A stretch of DNA of 33,634 bases from Oscillospiraceae bacterium (GCA_015063905.1 SVTF01000020.1:1-33634); one strand, 5' to 3'. Shown: positions 17,775 to 24,934, numbered from the stretch's first letter. Notes: a model not told the origin generated them from the letters alone. Made by a program: numbers and translations.

Positions 17775-19016
17775 ATGAAAACTTTAAAGGGAAACGCAAT
17801 AGTAGGTCAGTCGGGTGGACCGACAGCGGCAATAAACGCCACGCTCGCGGGCGTTATCAAGGGCGCTCAAAGATCTGACAATATAAATAAGATATACGGA
17901 ATGAAGAACGGAATCGACGGCTTGCTTGCCGACACTGTCATCTGTCTTGACGATTATTTTACCTCGGATAGCGCTTACGAGCAGTTAAAGCGCACTCCCG
18001 CGGCGGCTCTTGGCTCGTGCAGAAGAAAGCTTCCCGTTGAAACCGACCCCAAATACGACGAAACGTTTGAAAGAATAATCGAGATATTCCAAAAATACGA
18101 TATAAGGTATTTCTTCTATATCGGCGGAAACGACTCGATGGACACGGTGGCAAAGCTTTCCAAATATACAAAGGATCACGAGTATGAGGTGCGTGTTATA
18201 GGCGTTCCCAAAACCATAGACAACGACCTTCTCGGAACGGATCACACCCCCGGCTTCGGCTCGGCTGCAAAGTACATTTCCGTGGTTATGCAGGAGGTGC
18301 TTCGCGACACCGCGGTATATACTGTAAAGGCAGTTACTATTGTTGAGATAATGGGTAGAGACGCGGGTTGGCTCACGGCATCGTCGGCGCTTGGCAGAGT
18401 GTGCGGATTACCCGCCCCCGACCTTGTGTATCTTCCCGAGAGAGCCTTTGACATGGAGGAGTTCTTCTGTGACGTAAGCGCAGCGCTTGAAAAAAAGCCC
18501 AACATAGTGGTTGCGGTCTCCGAGGGCTTGCAGTTTGCGGACGGACGCTTTGTGGGCGAATCTACGCAGGGCGGCGCAGTTGACGCGTTCGGACATAAAT
18601 ATCTTGCGGGCACGGGCAAGGCGCTTGAGCTCGCGGTAAAGGATAAGCTTGGAACCAAGGTTCGCTCCATAGAGCTGAATCTGCCCCAGCGTTGCGCATC
18701 GCACATAGCCTCGCTCCGCGATATAGAGGAGTCGTTTGCTGTTGGTCAGGCGGCGGTCAGCGCTGCGGAGCAGGGTGTATCGCGCGAGATGATGGTTATC
18801 CTACGCGATAACGACGAAAGAGAGAATTACTCCTCTGTATACGGTCACATGGATATTGACCTTATCGCAAACAGAACCAAGTTTGTGCCCAAGCACTATA
18901 TTAACGAGCGCGGAAATAACGTAACGGACGAGTGCCTTGAATATATTCTGCCGCTTATCGAGGGAGAATGCTATCCCGAATACAAGAACGGTCTCCCCGT
19001 GTTTTTTGAATTTTAA
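17775..19016 (+). CDS. pfp: 6-phosphofructokinase, pyrophosphate-dependent by signature residues
   Basis: The product is 413 residues, longer than bacterial ATP-PFK (~320). The fold signature is clear (GNAIVGQSGGPTAAINATLAG; TPGFGSAAKYISV; EIMGRDAGWLTASSAL; PERAF). Two positions that separate phosphoryl donors read as the PPi type. The ATP-PFK GGDGS loop is GGNDS here (117-121), placing Asp at the discriminating site. PGTIDND is PKTIDND (145-151), with Lys at the second. This predicts reversible phosphorylation of fructose 6-phosphate with PPi. RBS AAAGGA precedes ATG 17775. It is last in the cysE operon and is followed by a terminator. Donor choice needs an assay. Confidence 0.88.
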   Translation: MKTLKGNAIVGQSGGPTAAINATLAGVIKGAQRSDNINKIYGMKNGIDGLLADTVICLDDYFTSDSAYEQLKRTPAAALGSCRRKLPVETDPKYDETFERIIEIFQKYDIRYFFYIGGNDSMDTVAKLSKYTKDHEYEVRVIGVPKTIDNDLLGTDHTPGFGSAAKYISVVMQEVLRDTAVYTVKAVTIVEIMGRDAGWLTASSALGRVCGLPAPDLVYLPERAFDMEEFFCDVSAALEKKPNIVVAVSEGLQFADGRFVGESTQGGAVDAFGHKYLAGTGKALELAVKDKLGTKVRSIELNLPQRCASHIASLRDIEESFAVGQAAVSAAEQGVSREMMVILRDNDERENYSSVYGHMDIDLIANRTKFVPKHYINERGNNVTDECLEYILPLIEGECYPEYKNGLPVFFEF

Positions 19017-19031
19017 CGAGTAAATGCTCAT

Positions 19032-19065
19032 AAATCCCCCACGCGAATGCGAGGGGGATTTTTTT
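19032..19065. terminator. Terminator after the phosphofructokinase gene
   Basis: AAATCCCCC / GGGGGATTT is a 9-bp stem with a 12-nt loop, followed by TTTTTGCG. It ends the cysE-pfp operon. Confidence 0.9.
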
Positions 19066-19076
19066 GCGTCTTGTAG

Positions 19077-19105
19077 CCGACAAAACACAAAAATTGTTGT
19101 ACAAT
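19077..19105 (+). promoter_or_regulatory. Probable promoter of the small connector-like gene
   Basis: CCGACA (19077-19082), a 17-bp spacer and TACAAT (19100-19105) lie about 48 nt before ATG 19154. Confidence 0.55.
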
Positions 19106-19153
19106 ATACGTAACGCAATCCGTGCTTGCGATTTTTTATGAAAGGAGAATAAG

Positions 19154-19474
19154 ATGAAAGCAGGAGAGCTTATAGCGATCGTTGATTCGATAAAGCAAAA
19201 TGAAATAAGCGAGGACGTAAAGTTTGCCTGGCTTAATGAGGCGGAGGCAAGGGTGCTTTGCGAGATAAGAAAGGAGCCAGCCTTGGACATGGGCGCGATA
19301 TCTTGCGGAGAGAGCGAGCTTAGCGTGCCTTCGCCCTATTCCAAGATGTATTCCATGTATCTTGTAGCCATGATAGCCTTTGTTCTCGGTGAATATGATA
19401 CCTACGCAAAGGCAAACGCGGAGTATGAGCAGGTATTTTACGAATACGCGAAATATTGCATAAGAACGCGCTGA
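19154..19474 (+). CDS. Small protein resembling phage head-tail connector proteins, orphan
   Basis: The product is 106 residues. AAAGGAGAATAAG precedes ATG 19154. The plan, from memory of the family, resembles small connector proteins in Firmicutes prophages. These begin with a helix like M-x-x-x-E-I-I-x-x-V-D-x-I-K-x-N-x-x-x-x-x-x-K-x-x-W-L-N-E-x-E and end with Y...Y-x-x-A-x-I-x-x-x-x-G-E-Y-x-x-Y...A...Y-x-x-x-A-x-Y-x-x-R-T. Here the matches are GELIAIVDSIKQNEIS, FAWLNEAEARV, YLVAMIAFVLGEYDTYAKANAEYEQVF and YAKYCIRTR. No other phage gene is nearby. It has its own promoter, and another starts right after it, so it is transcribed alone. It may be a domesticated phage remnant or a cellular relative; function unknown. 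Confidence 0.55.
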   Translation: MKAGELIAIVDSIKQNEISEDVKFAWLNEAEARVLCEIRKEPALDMGAISCGESELSVPSPYSKMYSMYLVAMIAFVLGEYDTYAKANAEYEQVFYEYAKYCIRTR

Positions 19475-19542
19475 AAATGCTGTCGATATTTAAGTAATAG
19501 GTAGAAGATGAGCTGCCAACGCTGAAAATAGTATAAAAAGAG

Positions 19543-19571
19543 TTGACTTTTTTGATAAACGGGTGTACAAT
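19543..19571 (+). promoter_or_regulatory. Promoter of the CvpA-like gene
   Basis: TTGACT (19543-19548), a 17-bp spacer and TACAAT (19566-19571) give a transcript start about 45 nt before ATG 19625. Confidence 0.82.
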
Positions 19572-19624
19572 GTAATTGTAAAAGTATACCATTAATTTTT
19601 GACTTTGGAAAGGTTGGTAGAAAA

Positions 19625-22315
19625 ATGTTTAGCTTTGAGTATATCGCGTTGGGTCTTGTGGGCGTAACCGCGCTCCTGATCGTCTCAAATTTGCTGATAG
19701 GCTTGTTGAGGGGATTAAAAAACACCATCGGCTATCTCGTGGCAATAGTTGCGTCCGCGCTTATCGCGGGAATAATTACCGCCATCGTATGCACACCACA
19801 ATCTGCGTTGATGCTTACAGTTATTGATTTTATCAAAAACAGCTTGAATTTTGGCGAGCTGCAGGAGCTTTTCGCTGTTCCCGAGATAGCGGAGACCTTG
19901 TCTTACTATTTTACAATGATAGTTGCGCCCTTTTTCTTCCTTGCTGTTTATTTTGTGCTGTCCGTTATCTTGTCGATCACGTCAGCAATTATATGCATAT
20001 TCATTCCCCCACGCAAAAAGGATAAGAAAAAGAAGGGTGTCGCATATAGACTTGGCGGACTCGGCGTGGGCGTTGCCTGCGGCTTGATCGTGTCGCTGAT
20101 AGTTCTTATGCCAGTTGTCGGTGTGGTTGATATTGCCGCAACCGTGGGCGAGGCTGTCTTTTCTGATGAAAGCATTGCCGATGCCGCTTCGGAAAGTGAT
20201 TTTGACGTGGTCGATCTTGTAAACGACGCCGCTGATAACGAAGTTATGAAGGTTTATAGGGTTGGTTGCGGTTGGATGTTTGATATGATGGCATCCGCTA
20301 ACTTTGAGGGTGAGAGAGTGTACCTTAAGAACGATATTGCCACCGTTGCATCCATTGTTCCTCACGTTTACGGCGTCACCTCCGATATGAACAATTTCGG
20401 TGACGATCAGATAGGCGCGCTTAATGAAATGATCAACAATCTTGACAGATCCACGCTACTCAAGCACACTCTTGCGGGAGTGGTTTCGGAAATGGCGGGT
20501 AAATGGACTGTTGGAGAAAAATTCTTGGGTGTGGAAAAGATCAGCACAGGAGAGATACTTGATCCTATGATCGATTCTATGATAGGCGTTTTCGCAACGA
20601 CCACCAAGGATACTATAAGTCAGGATCTTCGAACAACGGTCAACGTTTTTGACGTTCTCGTTGAAAACGAGATGCTTTCCAATCTTGATAACTACGACCA
20701 TTTGCTTACAAAGCTGGGTAAAGAGGGCGTGATCGGTGAGCTTATCGTTGTGGTTAGCGAGAATCAGAGAATGGACGTTGTATCCGACGAGATCACTCGC
20801 CTCAGCGTGCGCGCGCTTGCTATAACGCTTGAGGTGCCTCACGATTCCCAGGAGCTGTACGATGACGTTATGAATGACATCGTAATCGCAATGGAAGATA
20901 GCCGCAATAGCGGCAGAGATCGCGAAACGGTCATTGCGGAGAGCATTGCGCTTTCATTCCAGAATCACGGTATGCTTATTTCCAACGAGGAGGCTATGAC
21001 TGTTGCCGAGAGCTTGGTTTCGGACCTTGGTAACCTTTCCGACCTGGAGGCAGATGACGTTGAGGAGTTCTTCCTTGTTTATTCTGCCGCCGCGCCTGCA
21101 TCCGATACGGTATATACGGGTAACGGCTCCGCGTACGTTGGACTGTCCGCGGGCAATTCGATAGCGGTCAACTCCGACGGTACTATCACGATAGGTGACC
21201 GTGTTTTAGACCCCGCTATTTATAACACCAACAATTACGCTGCTTCTGCGGCGTTCAAGCTTGGCGAGTCGGGCGCTGAAATAGGCGATGCCGCATATCT
21301 CTATTCAGCAGAGAAGACCGCGGAGATCTCAACCATGGTAACGCTTGAGGAGATACTTTCTCACGTTAATAAGTACAGCGACTGCGAAGATGCCGAGACA
21401 GAGGCGCAGAAAATATCTGAAATGTTCGCGGTTGCCGCGGACCTGTTCGCAGGCGAGGGAATAGAGGGCAAGACGCATGAGCAGCTTATAGCTGATATGG
21501 GTGCCTTGCTTGACAAGATGGGCGAAACAGAGGTGTTCGGTCAGGAATCTATAAACTGTGTGATGAAGGCTATCCTTCAGTCAAGCACGGTCAAGGATGA
21601 GATGGGACTGTCTGTTAACGAGGCAAGTAACTTTGCGGATAAGCTCAACAATCTCGCAAACAAGGATGAAACCTATGCAGAGGTAACGGGCACTATATCC
21701 AGCACCATCACCATGGTAAACTCTGTAAATGATGAGAACATAAGCAAGGAAGAGAGAAGAGAGAATACCCAAAAGCTTATCGAGAACCTTGATCCCGAAA
21801 AGGCTGACATGCTTAGCTCCATGGTAACTCCTTCCTCAATGGTTAAATACGGTTCCAGCGAGGAAAAGGCAGAGAACGTTTCCAACAGTGTCAGCGATCT
21901 GTTCAACAATATGGCTAACTTCAACGCGGATCCTGAATCCGATGCTTACAAGAACGAGGCGGACGCGGTCAACACCGTGCTTGACCTTGCGATGAAGGGC
22001 TCGGATGCCGAGGACGACAGAAGACTGTTCGGAACAGGCGATAACGCAGGTAAGCTTGATACCACGGCAGAGGATTTCGTTTCCATTGTCGTTGAATCCG
22101 AGGTCGTAAGTGCAACTATAAAGAACGCCGCTGCTACCGGCGAGGAGAACCCCTACGGTATCAACGCGGGCGCTGAGGATAAGCAAGAGCTTACCGCGGC
22201 TATGAACGAGTATTATCTGAACAACAGAACGGATGAAAACGAGGCAGAGCTTCAGGCAAGACTTAACGCTATTGCGGCTATAACCGATATGCCTGCGATG
22301 TTCCCCGCAGAGTAA
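19625..22315 (+). CDS. Large membrane protein with CvpA-like N-terminus and ~720-residue acidic external domain
   Basis: The product is 896 residues. Four hydrophobic spans at about 7-29, 35-56, 97-127 and 143-168 resemble the CvpA membrane domain (GLLRGLKNTIGYLVAIVASALIAGI). The positive loops RGLKN and RKKDKKKK place both in the cytoplasm, so by the positive-inside rule the rest (about 170-896) lies outside. That part is acidic, rich in Glu, Asp, Asn, Ser and Met, and predicted mostly helical. It has one beta-like patch (TVYTGNGSAYVGLSAGNSIAVNSDGTITIGDRVLDP). I see no catalytic motif, no cysteine pairs and no C-terminal anchor. It is monocistronic with its own promoter. Function unknown; an envelope or division-site scaffold is one guess. 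The CvpA link is by pattern only. Confidence 0.72.
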   Translation: MFSFEYIALGLVGVTALLIVSNLLIGLLRGLKNTIGYLVAIVASALIAGIITAIVCTPQSALMLTVIDFIKNSLNFGELQELFAVPEIAETLSYYFTMIVAPFFFLAVYFVLSVILSITSAIICIFIPPRKKDKKKKGVAYRLGGLGVGVACGLIVSLIVLMPVVGVVDIAATVGEAVFSDESIADAASESDFDVVDLVNDAADNEVMKVYRVGCGWMFDMMASANFEGERVYLKNDIATVASIVPHVYGVTSDMNNFGDDQIGALNEMINNLDRSTLLKHTLAGVVSEMAGKWTVGEKFLGVEKISTGEILDPMIDSMIGVFATTTKDTISQDLRTTVNVFDVLVENEMLSNLDNYDHLLTKLGKEGVIGELIVVVSENQRMDVVSDEITRLSVRALAITLEVPHDSQELYDDVMNDIVIAMEDSRNSGRDRETVIAESIALSFQNHGMLISNEEAMTVAESLVSDLGNLSDLEADDVEEFFLVYSAAAPASDTVYTGNGSAYVGLSAGNSIAVNSDGTITIGDRVLDPAIYNTNNYAASAAFKLGESGAEIGDAAYLYSAEKTAEISTMVTLEEILSHVNKYSDCEDAETEAQKISEMFAVAADLFAGEGIEGKTHEQLIADMGALLDKMGETEVFGQESINCVMKAILQSSTVKDEMGLSVNEASNFADKLNNLANKDETYAEVTGTISSTITMVNSVNDENISKEERRENTQKLIENLDPEKADMLSSMVTPSSMVKYGSSEEKAENVSNSVSDLFNNMANFNADPESDAYKNEADAVNTVLDLAMKGSDAEDDRRLFGTGDNAGKLDTTAEDFVSIVVESEVVSATIKNAAATGEENPYGINAGAEDKQELTAAMNEYYLNNRTDENEAELQARLNAIAAITDMPAMFPAE

Positions 22316-22352
22316 TATTTTGTGTTTCGAAGCGTTGAAAATAACTTAAAAC

Positions 22353-22385
22353 AAAAAAGCGCAGGGCGTCTATGGCGCTCTGCGC
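22353..22385 (-). terminator. Terminator closing the minus-strand tRNA/repeat transcript
   Basis: GCGCAGGGCG pairs with CGCTCTGCGC over about 10 bp with one G-T pair and a 7-nt loop. On the minus strand it is followed directly by TTTTTTG. On the plus strand only GATTTGCTT follows, so it is strongest for transcripts coming from the tRNA side, but it may weakly end the CvpA-like mRNA as well. Confidence 0.72.
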
Positions 22386-22413
22386 GATTTGCTTACTTTT
22401 GCTAACCGACGCA

Positions 22414-22427
22414 CCCGCTAAAGCGGG
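22414..22427. repeat. Isolated short hairpin before the repeat array
   Basis: CCCGCT and AGCGGG are perfect 6-bp arms around a 2-nt AA loop. It has the same style as the hairpins in the adjacent array but is not part of the 188-bp unit. Confidence 0.6.
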
Positions 22428-22433
22428 AGGTCG

Positions 22434-22622
22434 CAACGCAAACCTACGGTTTGCTACTCGATGTGCTTGCGAGCAAGCACATCGATCCACCGCCTCGCAA
22501 GCGAGGCGCGGAGAGTTATAAGTATCCCCCTCGCTCACTCCAAAATAAACAAAAAAGCAGGCTGTTGCCTGCTTTTTTACATATTGAATTGCATAGACAA
22601 ACAAAGAACGGGGATTTGAACC
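22434..22622. repeat. Tandem repeat unit 1 (189 bp), hairpin-rich
   Basis: First of three near-identical copies. In order it holds GCAAACC/GGTTTGC (loop TAC, 22438-22454) and CGATGTGCTTGC/GCAAGCACATCG (perfect 12-bp arms, loop GA, 22459-22484). Next come GCCTCGC/GCGAGGC (loop AA, 22492-22507), a segment resembling the tRNA-His 3' end in opposite orientation (CCCCCTCGCTCACTCC), and the terminator-like AAAAAAGCAGGC/GCCTGCTTTTTT (loop TGTT, 22551-22578). A spacer follows, then a T-arm-like GGGGATTTGAACCC. No convincing coding frame: open frames in both directions only reflect repetition. Confidence 0.93.
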
Positions 22623-22810
22623 CAACGCAAACCTACGGCTTGCTACTCGACGTGCTTGCAAGCAAGCACATCGATCCACCGCCTCGCAAGCGAGGCGCGG
22701 AGAGTTATAAGTATCCCCCTCGCTCACCCCAAAATAAACGAAAAAGCAGGCTGTTGCCTGCTTTTTACATATTGAATTGCATAGACAAACAAAGAACGGG
22801 GATTTGAACC
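22623..22810. repeat. Tandem repeat unit 2 (188 bp), hairpin-rich
   Basis: Same modules as unit 1, starting at CAACGCAAACC. The long hairpin has one mismatch here (CGACGTGCTTGC against GCAAGCACATCG, loop AA), and the first hairpin reads GCAAACC/GGCTTGC. The tRNA-His-like segment reads CCCCCTCGCTCACCCC, closer to the real tRNA-His end than unit 1. The terminator-like hairpin is at 22741-22766. Confidence 0.93.
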
Positions 22811-22955
22811 CAACGCAAACCTACGGTTTGCTACTCGACGTGCTTGCAAGCAAGCACATCGATCCACCGCCTCGCAAGCGAGGCGCGGAGAGTTATAAGT
22901 ATCCCCCTCGCTCACTCCAAAATAAACAAAAAAGCAGGCTGTTGCCTGCTTTTTT
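22811..22955. repeat. Tandem repeat unit 3 (truncated at tRNA-His)
   Basis: Same order of modules for about 145 bp up to and including the terminator-like hairpin (22928-22955). It then runs into the 3' end of tRNA-His instead of the usual spacer. The tRNA-His-like segment in the unit (22905-22919) and the genuine tRNA-His end (22961-22978) therefore form the arms of a long imperfect palindrome centred on the hairpin. Confidence 0.92.
22928..22955. terminator. Terminator directly after tRNA-His
   Basis: A 12-bp perfect stem AAAAAAGCAGGC / GCCTGCTTTTTT with a TGTT loop lies 5 nt past the tRNA-His CCA end on the minus strand. It is symmetrical, so it works in both directions. Copies recur at 22551-22578 and 22741-22766 inside the repeat units. 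Confidence 0.9.
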
Positions 22956-22960
22956 GTTTA

Positions 22961-23038
22961 TGGGGTGAGCGAAGGGGATTGAACCCTCCACCTCCAGGGC
23001 CACAACCTGGCGCTCTAGCCAAATGAGCTACGCCCACC
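22961..23038 (-). tRNA. tRNA-His (GTG)
   Basis: The minus strand folds as a full cloverleaf. The acceptor GTGGGCG pairs with CGCTCAC (one G-T). The extra G at -1 (23038) faces C73, the identity element of bacterial tRNA-His. Anticodon stem CCAGG/CCTGG holds a GTG anticodon. The T-arm is GAGGGTTCAATCCCCTT-like and CCA is encoded (22961-22963). It is the last gene of the tRNA operon and is charged by the HisRS encoded at 28.8 kb. Confidence 0.97.
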
Positions 23039-23043
23039 GTACA

Positions 23044-23120
<77 letters not shown>

Positions 23121-23162
23121 AGATGCCGCCCCGACTATTGCCGAATGCGACATAAAAATAAA

Positions 23163-23236
23163 TGGAGCGAGTGATGGGAATCGAACCCACGCGACCAGCT
23201 TGGAAGGCTGGGATTCTACCATTGAACTACACTCGC
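23163..23236 (-). tRNA. tRNA-Gly (TCC)
   Basis: Acceptor GCGAGTG/CACTCGC, anticodon stem CCAGC/GCTGG with loop CTTCCAA giving anticodon TCC, T-loop TTCGATT, T73 and encoded CCA (23163-23165). First gene of the operon. Confidence 0.97.
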
Positions 23237-23286
23237 ATAATTATTAATTAAGATCAATTTGCGCTGTTTTTTTCAACCGCCTATAT

Positions 23287-23315
23287 ATCATACCATAACC
23301 GATTTGTTTTGTCAA
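23287..23315 (-). promoter_or_regulatory. Promoter of the tRNA-Gly/Arg/His operon
   Basis: On the minus strand TTGACA (complement of 23310-23315), a 17-bp spacer and TATGAT (complement of 23287-23292) lie about 45 nt before the tRNA-Gly 5' end. Confidence 0.88.
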
Positions 23316-23422
23316 GCCTTTTTTTAAAAAAATTTGGATTTTTTGAGTTTTTTTAAAATGAGGTGTTTTGGTGTGCTTTTGCGGTGTTTTTGTTGAGTTT
23401 TTTTGAGGAAAAATTTGAAAAA
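23316..23422. other. T/G-skewed, C-poor intergenic tract between divergent promoters
   Basis: About 100 bp between the tRNA promoter (-) and the yqeG promoter (+) are strongly T and G rich on the plus strand with very few C. TTGAGTTTTTTT occurs twice (23343-23354 and 23393-23404). No gene or RNA fold is evident. It could be an UP-type element region or simply mutational skew. Confidence 0.5.
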
Positions 23423-23426
23423 ACCC

Positions 23427-23455
23427 TTGATAGATTATTGTAAATATAGTATAAT
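23427..23455 (+). promoter_or_regulatory. Promoter of the yqeG operon
   Basis: TTGATA (23427-23432), a 17-bp spacer and TATAAT (23450-23455) lie about 50 nt before the yqeG start. Confidence 0.9.
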
Positions 23456-23505
23456 AATTATTATAGTGGGATAGAATGTGCATTTTATGAAAGGGAGTGA
23501 TATTT

Positions 23506-24075
23506 GTGGCTGATTGGCTTATGCCCGATAGAGTATTTGCCCATTTTTATGATATTACGCCGCAATATCTCGGCTCTCTTGGCATAGCGGCTTTGCTGAT
23601 CGATATTGACAACACCTTGGCTCCTTATGAGCTTGCCAAGCCCGATGAAAAGACGGTTTGCTGGTTTAAAGATCTGCAAAATAACGGTATTAAGGCGGCG
23701 CTTATCTCCAATAACGAACGCGAAAGGGTGGAGCTTTTCAATAAAGATCTCGGACTTCCCGCGTTTTATAAAAGCGGTAAGCCGTTTGCCAAAAAACTGA
23801 AAAAGGCTATGGCTATTATGCAAAGCAATACTGCCAACACAGCGGTTATCGGCGATCAGCTGCTTACCGACGTTATGGCGGGCAAGCATATGGGTATGCG
23901 CGCCTTCCTCGTTCCGCCTATAAAGGACAGAACAAGCGCGTTTTTCAGATTCAAGCGAGCCTTGGAGGTCCCAAAGATAAGAAAATACGCGCGCATAAGC
24001 GGAGACGGCGACGAGTCTGTCTTGGCGTGCGATTTCTGGATAAATAAACGCTATAAAATCAGAAAACAGAGGTAG
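23506..24075 (+). CDS. yqeG: YqeG family HAD-type phosphatase
   Basis: The product is 189 residues if GTG 23506 is used, which lies 8 nt after AAGGGAG; a GTG at 23497 overlaps that site and is less likely. The HAD motif I LLIDIDNTLAPYE has the two Asp of the DxDxT signature. Motif II is ALISNNERERVELF, with the motif III Lys in KSGKPFAKKLKKA and motif IV in AVIGDQLLTDVMAGKHMGM. The opening ADWLMPDRVFAHFYDITPQYL is characteristic of YqeG. The physiological substrate is not established to my knowledge. It is first in a seven-gene run of short spacings or overlaps. Confidence 0.95.
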   Translation: MADWLMPDRVFAHFYDITPQYLGSLGIAALLIDIDNTLAPYELAKPDEKTVCWFKDLQNNGIKAALISNNERERVELFNKDLGLPAFYKSGKPFAKKLKKAMAIMQSNTANTAVIGDQLLTDVMAGKHMGMRAFLVPPIKDRTSAFFRFKRALEVPKIRKYARISGDGDESVLACDFWINKRYKIRKQR

Positions 24076-24079
24076 ATAT

Positions 24080-24934
24080 ATGAACAGAGCAACCTTCGGT
24101 CCGGGCGGAAACGGCGACTTGTTTTACGCCGAGGGCGGAAAATCCACCGTTCAGGCGCCGGGATGGGTCAAGAGATTCGGTCTTGACGCATACGAGTTTG
24201 AGGCGGGCAGAGGAATCGGCGCGGGAGAGGAAACGCTGCGCAAAATAGGACAAAAGGCACGTGAGCACGGCGTTTTGATGTCGCTGCACACGCCCTACTA
24301 TATATCTCTTTCGGGTGTAGACCCCGAAAAAAGACTCAAAAGCATTGAGTATATAAAGCAGTCGCTTTGGGCGGCGGAGCTGCTGTTGGCGGACACCATC
24401 GTAATACATAGCGGAAGCGCGGCAAAGATCAGCCGCGAGGAAGCGATGAAACTTTCCTGCGACACGCTTGAGAAGGTCATCGAGGCGGTTGGCGACACCG
24501 ACGTAAAGCTTGGGATCGAGACTATGGGAAAGATAAATCAGCTTGGCGATCTTGACGAGGTCATCGAGCAATGCCGGGTTGATAAGCATTACGCTCCCGT
24601 TGTGGACTTTGGACACCTTAACGCAAGGGAGAGGGGCGGATATTTTGTCACCGTGGACGATTACAGACGCGTGTTTGACAAGATAGCGTGTGGAGTTTCG
24701 GACGACGCGGCAAAAAATCTCCATTGCCACTTCTCCAAAATAGAATATACCGATGCGGGCGAGAAAAAGCATCTCACGTTTGCGGACGGGGTGTTTGGAC
24801 CCTGCTTTGAGCCGCTTATGGAGGCAATCGCTCTGGAGGGCGTTACGCCGAGAATAATATGCGAATCGGACGGAACACAGCCCGAGGACGCTTTGGCTAT
24901 GAAGACTTATTACGAAAGGATATTGCAAAAATGA
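24080..24934 (+). CDS. Nfo-like TIM-barrel protein (AP endonuclease 2 / endonuclease IV family)
   Basis: The product is 284 residues. GAGG precedes ATG 24080, 4 nt after yqeG. Most of the endonuclease IV metal-ligand positions can be traced: H70 (SLHTPYYISL), H110 (VIHSGS), E147 (GIETMGK), D176 and H179 (VVDFGHLNAR), H215 (HCHFSK), H231 (KKHLTF) and E262 (CESDG). The Asp of the usual D-R-H motif is replaced by Lys (K229-K-H231), and the ENTAG motif reads ETMGK. This could be a true DNA repair nuclease with an altered metal site or a relative with another substrate. It is translationally coupled to the next gene (ATGA). Confidence 0.85.
   Translation: MNRATFGPGGNGDLFYAEGGKSTVQAPGWVKRFGLDAYEFEAGRGIGAGEETLRKIGQKAREHGVLMSLHTPYYISLSGVDPEKRLKSIEYIKQSLWAAELLLADTIVIHSGSAAKISREEAMKLSCDTLEKVIEAVGDTDVKLGIETMGKINQLGDLDEVIEQCRVDKHYAPVVDFGHLNARERGGYFVTVDDYRRVFDKIACGVSDDAAKNLHCHFSKIEYTDAGEKKHLTFADGVFGPCFEPLMEAIALEGVTPRIICESDGTQPEDALAMKTYYERILQK

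Noticed and set aside
19154-19474. A prophage around the connector-like gene
   Set aside because: No integrase, terminase, capsid, attachment site or other phage gene is found on either side.
22434-22955. CRISPR array
   Set aside because: The repeated unit is ~188 bp with no short direct repeats separated by unique spacers, and no cas genes are present.
22278-23026. Overlapping open frames on both strands in the repeat array giving repetitive peptides
   Set aside because: They arise from tandem copies and palindromes, have no ribosome binding sites and run into tRNA sequence.
24059-24928. 289-codon minus-strand frame over the Nfo-like gene
   Set aside because: It is antisense to a gene with recognisable metal-binding motifs and an operon position. 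No supporting start site.
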